Source: Xanthomonas euvesicatoria pv. euvesicatoria (lineage in GTDB: Bacteria > Pseudomonadota > Gammaproteobacteria > Xanthomonadales > Xanthomonadaceae). Taken from it: a stretch of DNA of 52,780 bases. The stretch is taken from positions 1-52,780 of the forward strand of contig NZ_JAJIUJ010000025.1 of assembly GCF_020880415.1 (NCBI RefSeq), read 5' to 3'. The notes under the pieces are model-generated. The model did not search any database and was not told where the DNA came from. It was given only the letters and a program-made list of their open reading frames with translations. A program made the translations under genes and the position numbers. Positions 29,852 through 38,665 of this stretch are shown here, one piece after another. Numbering within the stretch: the first letter of the stretch is position 1; each line of letters begins with the position of its first letter.

Positions 29852-30233
29852 GTCGTTCTGCCGCTCGCCAACGGTGAACACCGCTGGTCAATGCCAGCGG
29901 TCCTGCGGCCGACTGCGATCGATGGAAGCGGGTTCGGGGCACACGGTCGTCCGCCCACCGCGGTGCGCGGTGCGCAGGAAACGGGCCGACTGCAAGGCGT
30001 GTTGGCGGTTCATCGATGCGAGTGGGCGTGTACTGCACCCCGCGGCATCCTGGTGCAGTCGATCGGCGCCAGCACGTAAAGACAACGAAGCCCCCATACG
30101 CCGGCTGCGTCGGGGGCTTCGCCTTGATCGCCCTGCGGCGTTGGCGTGCAACGTCGCACGCCAACGTCGCAGTCACCATTTCAAACGATGGGAGCACTGC
30201 AACGTAGTGTCAAGGCCATGCTGTGGTGGCTGC
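29852..30233. other. Convergent intergenic region with two hairpins
   Basis: These 382 bases separate the dehydrogenase (rightward) from the amylase (leftward). Bases 30086-30095 and 30112-30121 form a 10-bp stem (CGAAGCCCCC); read leftward it is followed by TTGTCTTT, so it may terminate the amylase transcript. Bases 30139-30149 and 30156-30166 form an 11-bp stem (CGTTGGCGTGC) with a six-base loop. No gene was recognised in the rest. Confidence 0.55.
30086..30121 (-). terminator. Likely intrinsic terminator, mainly for the leftward amylase gene
   Basis: CGAAGCCCCC pairs perfectly with GGGGGCTTCG across a 16-base loop that contains a further ACGC/GCGT pairing. On the - strand the stem is followed by TTGTCTTT; on the + strand the following sequence is less T-rich. 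Confidence 0.55.
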
Positions 30234-31660
30234 TCAGCGGCGCCACATGCGCGCCCCGCGCGCCGGCAGGGTAAAGGTGTACGAGCTGCTGGAAATGCGC
30301 ACCACGTTGCCCGAGCCCAACGCGTCCACGTAGTCGGCATTCCAGTACAACACGCTGTTGTTCATTCCCACCGTGGTGGTGACCGGGTTGCCGCACTTAT
30401 TGATGCCCACGATGCCTAGGCTGCCGCGACGGAACAGGATATGGCAGGAGCTGGACGACAAGACCTGCATGTCGGTGCCCTGCACGCCGTTATGGAAGCC
30501 GATCATGCGGCGCAGGTCTTCGCGGAGATAGGCGTTGACCCAGCGGTTGTCGCCGCTTTCGTTGTTGTCGGTATAGATCATCGGCATGCCGCCGTTGCGA
30601 CCGATCAGGTATGCGTAGGCCAGCGTCTCATCCACCGGGTCGAGAATCGCGTAGCGGAAGCCGGCGTTGTTGGGAATGTCGTGGGTCACTGCAAAGGTCA
30701 CGGCGCGATTGCCCGGCAATGCCTGTCCGGACGCGGCGGGGTCCACCAGCTGCTGCATGCTGGCGCCGATCGCGAACGCATTGCGCACCGCATTGAACAA
30801 CGGAAAGTCGTAGGCTGCATGCGGCGTGGATTGCAGATACGGCGCCAGGAACTGGTCGTAATCGCCATTGCCAGTACCGCCGCCGGTAATCACTTCACCG
30901 AAGACATACACACCCGAGCGGATGCCGGCATCGAAGACGCGGTTGAGATGGTCGAAGGTCATGTGCTTGGCCGCATCCACCCGGAAGCCGGTCACGCCAA
31001 TGCTCTTGAGCGCCTGCAGATAGGCGCGCTGTTGCTGCACCACCCAGTCGTTGCCCACGAGATCCGGCAGGCCTGGATCGCTGCCGCCGCCGCAAATGCG
31101 GTAATTACGCACTTGGTAGGCGTCGTTGTAGTTGCTGATGCATTGCGCCGGGCCGAAATCGCTGGCGCTGAGGAAGTTTGACTGCAGCGTGCCGAACAGG
31201 CGCAACGATCGTAACGGCCGGGGTCTGCAGCGTACTGCGACAGCACCACGCTGCCCGGGTAATTGAGGTCTGAACGCGTGGCCGCTTCGTTGGCCATGTG
31301 GTTGAACACGATGTCGGCATAGGTTTCCACGCCGTTGTTGGCCAGCGCCTGGACCATCTTCTTGAATGCAGCGGTGTCGCCGAGCGGGTTGTCGATCAGG
31401 CGGATGTCCTGGGGTTGATAGCGCGCCCACCAGGCACTTCCTTCGGAGCGGTACGCGGGGGCGACCAGCACCTTGCGATAGCCTGCATCGGCAATCTGCT
31501 TGGCGCGCGCTTCGACGGTGGCATATGGCCAGTTGAAGGCATGCAGGATGACATCGGCCTGCGCGTTGGCGGTGGTCAGCAGCAGGGCCAATGCGGTCAG
31601 CAAGAGACGTGCACCGCGTTGTATCAGGGAAGGTGGGGCATGAGCAGGCGTGTTGCGCAT
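30234..31660 (-). pseudogene. Secreted GH13 alpha-amylase, interrupted by a one-base frameshift
   Basis: The N-terminal 152 codons (from ATG at 31660) encode a signal peptide ending in ANAQA and the first GH13 part, including region I (YADIVFNH). The frame then fails near 31204; the rest of the enzyme continues in another frame from RLFGTL. That part contains the nucleophile region GFRVDAAKH, the acid/base VFGEV and the THDIPNN motif, and runs to the stop at 30234. Restoring one base after codon 152 would join both parts into about 475 residues, the length of the GH13 amylase known from Xanthomonas campestris. Apart from the frameshift every motif is intact, so it is either a very recent mutation or a sequencing error. 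Confidence 0.85.
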
Positions 31661-32317
31661 CGGATCGATCTCCAGTGGTAAGCGCAGGCCGACGCGCAGT
31701 GCGCGATGCCCGCATCAAGGCTTCCGGCCCCTGTTCCGTAAAGCGCGCACGGCGTGCAGCGCGCGGTGATGCTAAGCGCGCATCGCGGCGCAGCATGGGG
31801 GTTGTGCATACGTATTCAATGCAGCGGGCCAGCAATCTGGGCGCCGGGTTGGGCGCCAACGGCGCGATTGGTCGCAAAAATCAGGGAACCACACGGCCGT
31901 TGCAATCTCGCCTGCACTTGCCTTGTCACATCAAGGCTTGGCGATAGGCAATGCTCATCCTTACCATGCTGCGCGTGCAACGTGGCCGGCGCAATCTCGC
32001 TAGACCGTCGCGGGTGACACAGATCAGCTGCTTCGCTGTTCGCCGCCGGCAGTGTGCACGTCATCGTTGCACGCTGCGCTGCCCTCGTGCGGCAAGGCCT
32101 GAGGTGCCGATTCGCGGCTTGCATGCCGCATCCGCATCGCGCCGAGCAGCGATCGCCCGCCGCAGCGGCGATAAGCCCGAACCTGCGGCTGGCTGCGCCT
32201 GGCAGCGGCATGGCTGCAATCTGGATTGCAGGCGATCCCAACGGCTCGGCCCGGCCACGACGATGGGCCGGTGCTGGCCGCGTTAAACTAGTCGCCAGTC
32301 CACTGCCCGGCCTCCCG
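31661..32317. other. Divergent intergenic region, no gene seen
   Basis: These 657 bases lie between the amylase (leftward) and the DUF2058 gene (rightward). They hold several open frames without credible starts or composition. TAAACT at 32285-32290 is a possible -10 box for DUF2058. No repeat of the heptamer type occurs. The length is large for this compact genome and may include decayed coding sequence. Confidence 0.4.
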
Positions 32318-32863
32318 ATGCGCAATCCATTGCAAGAACAGCTGCTCAAGGCCGGCCTGGTGAAAAAAGCCCAGGTGGACAAGGTTGCGCGCGAACAGGT
32401 CAAACAGCGCCATGCCAAGGGCGCGGCGGTGCAGCCGGCGGCGACGGACAAGGTCGATGCGGCGCGCCTGCAGGCCGAGCGTGCCGAGCGCGATCGTGCG
32501 CTGGCCCAAGAGCGCAACGTGCAGGTGCGCCAGCAGGAAGTGCTCGCGCAGGTACGGCAGATCGTGGAGACCAACAAGGTCAAGCGCGAAGGCGAGATCG
32601 ACTACCGCTTCAACGACGGCAGCGTGATCCGCAGCGTGCTGGTCAACACGACGCTGCGCAGCCAGTTGGCCAGCGGCGCGCTGGTGATCGTGCGGTACGG
32701 TGATGGTTTCGAGCTGATTCCGCGTGCGGCCGCCGACAAGGTTTACAGCCGCGATGCCGATGCGGTGGTGCTGGACCACGGACGCAACAGCGCGCCGGCT
32801 GCGGCCGACAGCGATGACGAGTACTACAGCCAGTTCAAGGTGCCGGACGATTTGATCTGGTAG
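32318..32863 (+). CDS. DUF2058 family protein (YaiL-like)
   Basis: A 181-residue soluble protein with the family N-terminus (MRNPLQEQLLKAGLVKKAQ). A charged, Ala/Gln/Arg-rich helical or coiled-coil region (about 20-90) follows, then the conserved C-terminal module from about residue 95 (EIDYRFNDGSVIRSVLVN). DUF2058 proteins such as YaiL have been linked to nucleic acids, but their role is not established. The ATG at 32318 matches the family start; the longer open frame upstream is not coding. No ribosome site is evident. Confidence 0.85.
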   Translation: MRNPLQEQLLKAGLVKKAQVDKVAREQVKQRHAKGAAVQPAATDKVDAARLQAERAERDRALAQERNVQVRQQEVLAQVRQIVETNKVKREGEIDYRFNDGSVIRSVLVNTTLRSQLASGALVIVRYGDGFELIPRAAADKVYSRDADAVVLDHGRNSAPAAADSDDEYYSQFKVPDDLIW

Positions 32864-33082
32864 CGCCGGCGAACGGCCGCGTTGGGTGATTGCCGGACGG
32901 TTCCCGCTCCGCCGCAGGCGCGACGTCGCTGCATGCTGTCGGTGCATGTTCGGTGACTGTCGGGAACCAGGCCAGGCACTCGGGCCAGTCCGATCGCCGC
33001 GCGGTCGGCTGATGCTGATCAACGTAGTCGTGCGAACGCCTGCGCGCTACCCTGGCGCTCTTTGTCGCCGCATACCCCACTC

Positions 33083-33640
33083 ATGTCGATCGTCCTGACC
33101 CAGTTCGCCCGCACCCGCTTGTTTCCGCGCGATGGGCGTCGCAATGCCATCCAGGACTGCACGCCGGAGCAGTTCATCCAGCGGCTCAACGACGAGGCGC
33201 CGCTACGCGTGATCGAGGGCTATGCGCCGTTTTGCCAATTGCATGTGCACCGCAACTGGACCTCGACCCGTTGCCTCACCATTCCCATTACCGAAGACAA
33301 CCGGCACCTGCTGCGTTCCGGCTACGAGGCACGCAGCACGCAGGAATTGGCCGTGCTGGTGCGGTGGTTCGAAGGTGTCGAGCCACCGGTGGCCGCCTAT
33401 CTGCTGCCCATCCTCTACAGCCGTAAGCAGTTGGCCAAAGAAGGCACGCCCATCGAGGCAGACTGGGGTGTGGTGGGTTGTCTGTACACCGCAGAGCCGG
33501 ACGAGATTCCGATGGCACCGATCACCATGTTGCGCAATGCCCTGGGTGTGGAAGAGGGCGGCTCGGGCACGCCGCTGGACCGCGAGGCGTATCGGCGTAG
33601 CGCGGCGTTCTGGGAGCGCAATGCCAATTGGCGCGGGTGA
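33083..33640 (+). CDS. DUF3228 family protein
   Basis: A 185-residue protein matching DUF3228 over its whole length: LRSGYEARSTQELAVLVRWFEG, then LPILYSRKQLAKEG, ADWGVVG, and the C-terminal PITMLRNALGVEEGGSGTPLDR. The function of the family is unknown; no signal peptide or membrane segment is visible, so it is probably cytoplasmic. ATG 33083 is preferred over an in-frame TTG at 33062. Confidence 0.85.
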   Translation: MSIVLTQFARTRLFPRDGRRNAIQDCTPEQFIQRLNDEAPLRVIEGYAPFCQLHVHRNWTSTRCLTIPITEDNRHLLRSGYEARSTQELAVLVRWFEGVEPPVAAYLLPILYSRKQLAKEGTPIEADWGVVGCLYTAEPDEIPMAPITMLRNALGVEEGGSGTPLDREAYRRSAAFWERNANWRG

Positions 33641-33790
33641 GCGCGTCGTTGCGATCCGCGTTCTTGTCCGCCAATTAAATCGCGCATGGCGCGTGTAGTT
33701 GCCACATCCATCCTGACTGCCAATCCCGGGACGTACGCCATGGCTGCGTGCTAGGTTGCCGCCCTGCGTGTAACGGATCGGAGAATCGCC

Positions 33791-34477
33791 ATGTCGTTAG
33801 AAGTGCTTGGTGCTGGCCTAGGCCGAACCGGGACGCTGTCGCTGAAGTTCGCGCTGGAACATTTGGGATTTGGACCGTGTTATCACGCCACGGAGGTCGC
33901 CGCGAACATGCGTACGGCACTGCCGCTGTGGAATGCCGCCGAACGCGGTGCCGCAGACTGGTCGACCATCTTCGCCGGCTACCGTTCGAGCACCGACCAT
34001 CCTGGTTGCTATTACTGGCGGCAATTGATTGAGGTATATCCGCAGGCCAAGGTCGTCCTGACAGTGCGCGATCCCGACAGCTGGTTCGAGTCGGTGACCC
34101 AGACCATCCTGATGCCGGGCAGAAAGAGCACCTTCGTCGGCCCCGAAGGCGAAACATTCAGTACGTTCTTGAAGCAGCAGATGGGCGGGCGCAGTCAGGA
34201 CCGCGCCTTCATGGTCGACTACTTCAATCGCTGGAATCAGGCGGTGATCGATACGGTGCCAGCCGAACGCCTGCTGGTATTTTCGGCTCGGCAAGGCTGG
34301 GCGCCACTATGCAGCTTCCTCGGCGTACCGCTGCCGCACAAGCCTTACCCACACTTGCACGCACGGCCGCGGCTGCGTTGGTTTACGCGCGGCTTGCGTC
34401 TGCCGGACGACGTTGCCGCACGCGAGCGACATGTGCGCGAATATCTGGAGTACCTGCGCGAAGATCTGTTCGGATAA
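33791..34477 (+). CDS. Sulfotransferase family protein (Sulfotransfer_4 type)
   Basis: A 228-residue protein with the N-terminal nucleotide loop GAGLGRTGTLSLKFALEHLG and the later motif VVLTVRDPDSWFESV, characteristic of the PF17784-type sulfotransferase-like family. These proteins use the PAPS-binding fold, but most members lack a known substrate. GGAG lies just upstream of the ATG. It is followed by an AT-rich gap of 492 bases and a second, unrelated sulfotransferase on the same strand. Confidence 0.85.
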   Translation: MSLEVLGAGLGRTGTLSLKFALEHLGFGPCYHATEVAANMRTALPLWNAAERGAADWSTIFAGYRSSTDHPGCYYWRQLIEVYPQAKVVLTVRDPDSWFESVTQTILMPGRKSTFVGPEGETFSTFLKQQMGGRSQDRAFMVDYFNRWNQAVIDTVPAERLLVFSARQGWAPLCSFLGVPLPHKPYPHLHARPRLRWFTRGLRLPDDVAARERHVREYLEYLREDLFG

Positions 34478-34551
34478 ACGCAAATTGCGTGGCTTATTCT
34501 GCGACACATGCCCGATAATTTGATTTTAAAAAAAAAGTACCAACCATAATG

Positions 34552-34580
34552 TTGATTGGCCATATGACTATTGCTAGCCT
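34552..34580 (+). promoter_or_regulatory. Possible promoter for the small gene
   Basis: TTGATT (34552-34557) and TAGCCT (34575-34580) are 17 bases apart, the canonical spacing, within the AT-rich patch. The -10 match is weak. A second TTGATT (34520-34525) with CATAAT (34545-34550) at 19-base spacing is an alternative. Confidence 0.3.
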
Positions 34581-34637
34581 GAATAAGGCGAGTGTCAGAG
34601 TTCGCCATTTCTGAAACTTCCAGAAGAGGTGTGCGTG

Positions 34638-34730
34638 ATGAAAACTGCCAAAGCCATGCTGTCACTCGTGTTTTCGAAGATTCTAAAAATGTTTGGTCCG
34701 CGCAAGGTGGCGTATATCTACACGCAGTGA
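34638..34730 (+). CDS. Possible 30-residue small protein
   Basis: A 31-codon frame with ATG at 34638 and a good ribosome site AAGAGGT (34624-34630) at seven-base spacing, preceded by promoter-like sequence. The peptide starts MKTAKAMLSLVFSKILKMFG and ends in KVAYIYTQ: a basic, partly hydrophobic amphipathic stretch followed by two tyrosines near the C-terminus. No family was recognised. It could be a genuine small protein or the N-terminal relic of a decayed gene. It is not RaxX, which is longer and Pro-rich. Confidence 0.4.
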   Translation: MKTAKAMLSLVFSKILKMFGPRKVAYIYTQ

Positions 34731-34969
34731 CTGCAATGCCCGGGCAGGCTTTGCCGGATGGCCCGCATGCACGCGAATCGTCGGCGACGGCGATGCGCGC
34801 TGCCGCAGGTTACCGATGTGCTGCAAGTGCAGTGTGCGGATGTGCGGCAGACGTTATGCCGTCTTGCCGGGACTTGGAGCCAGGCGCGGATGCGGATCAT
34901 GCGGTTGCGAAGTGTTCACGCGTGCATATCCGATGAGCCCGATGCGATGACAACCGACAGGACGCCGAT

Positions 34970-35902
34970 GTGGGCATGCCCTCCAAGCAGCGCGAATATT
35001 CCAATCGCTTTTTCGACTCGACAGTCTGGAACGACTTCGCCTTTCGCGACGACGATGTCGTCATCGCCAGCTATGCCAAGGCAGGGACGACCTGGGTGCA
35101 GCAGATCGTCGCGCAACTGATCTTCGGCGGCGCCGAGGAGATCGAGGTCTCGCGGCTGTCGCCCTGGTTCGACTCGGTGTATCCGGACAAGGCCACCAAG
35201 CAGCGGCTGCTCGCCGAGCAACGCCATCGCCGCTTCGTGAAAACCCATCTGCCCGCCGATGCGCTGGTGCTATCCGAACGCGCCCGCTATCTCTACGTCG
35301 GCCGCGATGCGCGCGACATCGTCTGGAGCCTGTACGACCATCAGCGGGCAGTCAGCGCGGATGCACAGGCGCGTCTGGATGCGGAGCCCTCCAGCAACGG
35401 TAAATTGAAGGTCATGCCGCCGCCCACGTGCTCGGTGGAGGACTATTTCCAGAACTGGATGCGCGCCGATGGTGCGCCGCTGTGGCCGTTCTGGGAGGGC
35501 GTGCGTTCCTGGTGGGCGCTGCGCGATTACGACAACGTGCTGCTGGTGCATTACGCCGCGTTGCTGCATGACCTGCCTGCGCAAGTGCGGCGCATTGCCG
35601 CATTCCTGGATATCCCGCTGGATGCCCAGTACTGCGAGCGCGTGCTGGCGCACTGCAGTCTGGACTACATGCGCGCGCACGCGGCGCGCTACGTTCCACA
35701 GGGCGCCGGTTTCTGGCGCGACGGCGGCCGAGCCTTCTTCAATCAAGGTCTCAATGGGCGGTGGCGTGACCGACTGGCACCGGCAGTCGATGCGGCCTAT
35801 CGCCAGCGTGTTGTCGCCGAGCTTGGCGCCGAGTGCGCGCATTGGCTCGCCACCGGCGATGTTGCGTCGGCGGCGCATGCGACGACCGGGATGGTTGCTT
35901 AG
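34970..35902 (+). CDS. PAPS-dependent sulfotransferase (Sulfotransfer_1)
   Basis: A 310-residue cytosolic-type sulfotransferase. The 5'-phosphosulfate loop is YAKAGTTWVQQI, the catalytic His is in FVKTHLP, and the 3'-phosphate region is YVGRDARDIVWSLYDH. The C-terminal GFWRDGG motif of the family is also present. It should transfer sulfate from PAPS to a hydroxyl or amine of a small molecule or peptide; the substrate is unknown. The start is taken as GTG 34970, with AGGA seven bases before it; ATG 34976 is the alternative. The methyltransferase gene follows after 31 bases, suggesting an operon. Confidence 0.88.
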   Translation: MGMPSKQREYSNRFFDSTVWNDFAFRDDDVVIASYAKAGTTWVQQIVAQLIFGGAEEIEVSRLSPWFDSVYPDKATKQRLLAEQRHRRFVKTHLPADALVLSERARYLYVGRDARDIVWSLYDHQRAVSADAQARLDAEPSSNGKLKVMPPPTCSVEDYFQNWMRADGAPLWPFWEGVRSWWALRDYDNVLLVHYAALLHDLPAQVRRIAAFLDIPLDAQYCERVLAHCSLDYMRAHAARYVPQGAGFWRDGGRAFFNQGLNGRWRDRLAPAVDAAYRQRVVAELGAECAHWLATGDVASAAHATTGMVA

Positions 35903-35933
35903 GGTGGCCAGCGATTCTTTCGCGGAGAAGGGC

Positions 35934-36716
35934 ATGGATGCATCGTCGGCGCACGCCTACGATCAGGTGTCGCAATACTACGATCGCCTGAGGGACCACT
36001 GGGCTGCTGCCAGTGCAGCGCAGTGTGCGCAGGCATTGGCGGCACTGGTCGGCAGTGGCACGGCGCTGGAGTTGGGGATCGGCACCGGCCGTATCGCGCT
36101 GCCGCTGGCGGCTGGCGGTGCGGCAGTCTGCGGCATCGACAACTCCCTTGGCATGTTGGACATGCTGCGTGCCAAGCCCGGTGCCGAGCGACTGACCCTG
36201 GTCTGCGCTGATTTTGTCGATGTCCCGGTCGCCGGGCCGTTCGACCTGATCTATTCGGTGTATTCGCTCGGCTATCTGTTGACGCAGGACGACCAATTGC
36301 GTTGCCTACGCGCGGTGCGCGAGCGCCTGGCAACGTCCGGCGTGTTCGTCCTGCAGACGATGGTGCCGCAGGCGGAGACCTTGCTGGCGGACGGCAAGGT
36401 GAGGTCGTTGGAGGCGCCGGCCCTGGACGAGGGCGACGTGCCGGTGATGCTGATGTGCTCCAGCGCCGATCCGGCCCGGCAGCTGATCCAGCAGCGCATC
36501 GTGATGATCGGGGAGTCGGCGACCCGCGTCTTCAACGATCGCTATCGCTACCTCTGGCCTTCCGAGCTGGATCTGATGGCACGGATCGCCGGCTTGCGCT
36601 TGCGGGCCAGATGGGGCGATTGGAGCGGGCAGCCCTACACTGCGCGCAGCCGTAGCCAGATCTCCGTGTATGAGCCTGCTGCGATGGATGCGGACGAGGC
36701 GAGCGCACGCGGCTGA
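35934..36716 (+). CDS. Class I SAM-dependent methyltransferase
   Basis: A 260-residue protein with SAM motif I LELGIGTGRIALPLA, the acidic residue of motif II in GIDNS, and FDLIYSVYSLGYLL for the catalytic side. It resembles small-molecule methyltransferases (Methyltransf_25 type). ATG 35934 lies immediately after a GGAGAAGG site; an in-frame GTG at 35904, almost touching the sulfotransferase stop, is also possible. Coupling to the sulfotransferase suggests that both modify one product. It faces ahcY, which removes the SAH by-product. Confidence 0.85.
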   Translation: MDASSAHAYDQVSQYYDRLRDHWAAASAAQCAQALAALVGSGTALELGIGTGRIALPLAAGGAAVCGIDNSLGMLDMLRAKPGAERLTLVCADFVDVPVAGPFDLIYSVYSLGYLLTQDDQLRCLRAVRERLATSGVFVLQTMVPQAETLLADGKVRSLEAPALDEGDVPVMLMCSSADPARQLIQQRIVMIGESATRVFNDRYRYLWPSELDLMARIAGLRLRARWGDWSGQPYTARSRSQISVYEPAAMDADEASARG

Positions 36717-36888
36717 CAGTGCCATCGGCGAAGATCGGTCATAGCGGCTGCAGCAAATGTCGGCGTGTCGTGGTCCTGGCCGCCGTGCGGTCTGTCACCT
36801 TCGGCCGACCACAGCGCAGGCGACAACGCGTAGTGCAACGCGTGCGCAGATTCAGCTTCGACGTCGTGCCGATCATGGCCTTGAAGCA

Positions 36889-36914
36889 CAACGGGCGCCT
36901 TGCGGCGCCCGTTG
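36889..36914 (-). terminator. Hairpin between the convergent methyltransferase and ahcY genes
   Basis: CAACGGGCGCC and its perfect complement flank a TTGC loop (11-bp stem). It is 40 bases past the ahcY stop; read leftward it is followed by TGCTTC, so the T-tract is weak. It probably ends or stabilises the ahcY transcript and perhaps also the opposite one. Confidence 0.6.
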
Positions 36915-36953
36915 ATTGACACTGTCGAGGATGGGCGAACGTGCGCCCACGTC

Positions 36954-38396
<1,443 letters not shown>

Positions 38397-38429
38397 GCAA
38401 TGGCTCCGGTAGGCAAACGAATGTCTGCA

Positions 38430-38541
38430 ATGCCGGGCGCCGTTGAACGGTAACTGCTGGTCGAGCCTGGCCGTGTACCTGCACCTGTGGTGCAGTGAGC
38501 GGATCAGTCCGCTCTACCGGTCGCAGCGCCCCTCGACGAGA
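38430..38541 (-). promoter_or_regulatory. SAH riboswitch in the ahcY leader
   Basis: Read on the - strand, the leader contains the conserved blocks of the SAH aptamer in order: GTCGAGGGGCGCTGCGAC (38538-38521), CCAGGCTCGA (38470-38461) and AACGGCGCCCG (near 38443-38433). This matches the known RNA class found upstream of ahcY in beta- and gammaproteobacteria. SAH binding is expected to raise ahcY expression. The aptamer begins almost at the predicted transcription start and ends about 35 bases before the ahcY ATG. Confidence 0.88.
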
Positions 38542-38548
38542 GGGCCCG

Positions 38549-38554
38549 ATTATA
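38549..38554 (-). promoter_or_regulatory. -10 box of the ahcY promoter
   Basis: A perfect TATAAT on the - strand, located eight bases before the first conserved riboswitch base. It implies a transcript starting at about 38541. No good -35 hexamer is visible at 17 bases (TTCATG occurs at 20). Confidence 0.6.
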
Positions 38555-38665
38555 TCGGCAGCACCCTCGCGCGGCATGAATTGCGGCCGACCCCCTACCA
38601 ACGGCAGGGGAGCGGCCGACAGGCGGCTGCTATGGTCCGGAGTCGATCATCAGCGGGGACGGACG

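Larger units (their letters stand above)
34478..34969. other. AT-rich intergenic patch between two sulfotransferase genes
   Basis: The first 260 bases are much more AT-rich than their surroundings and include a nine-base A run (34528-34536) and two TTGATT sequences. They contain a possible short gene at 34638-34730. The remaining 240 bases return to high GC and hold no recognisable gene. Confidence 0.6.

Noticed and set aside
34638..34730. Identity of the small frame with RaxX
   Set aside because: RaxX is about 60 residues and Pro/Gly-rich with a different sequence, and the raxA/raxB export genes are absent here.
34345..34936. Two longer frames (106 and 114 codons) around the AT-rich patch
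   Set aside because: One is antisense to a sulfotransferase end; the other, 34592-34936, runs into GC-rich sequence with no family character and a poor ribosome site. Only the 30-codon frame has a proper initiation region.
36719..36919. A 66-codon frame between the methyltransferase and ahcY
   Set aside because: Arg/Val-rich with no ribosome site, and it runs through the hairpin at 36889-36914; not credible as a gene.
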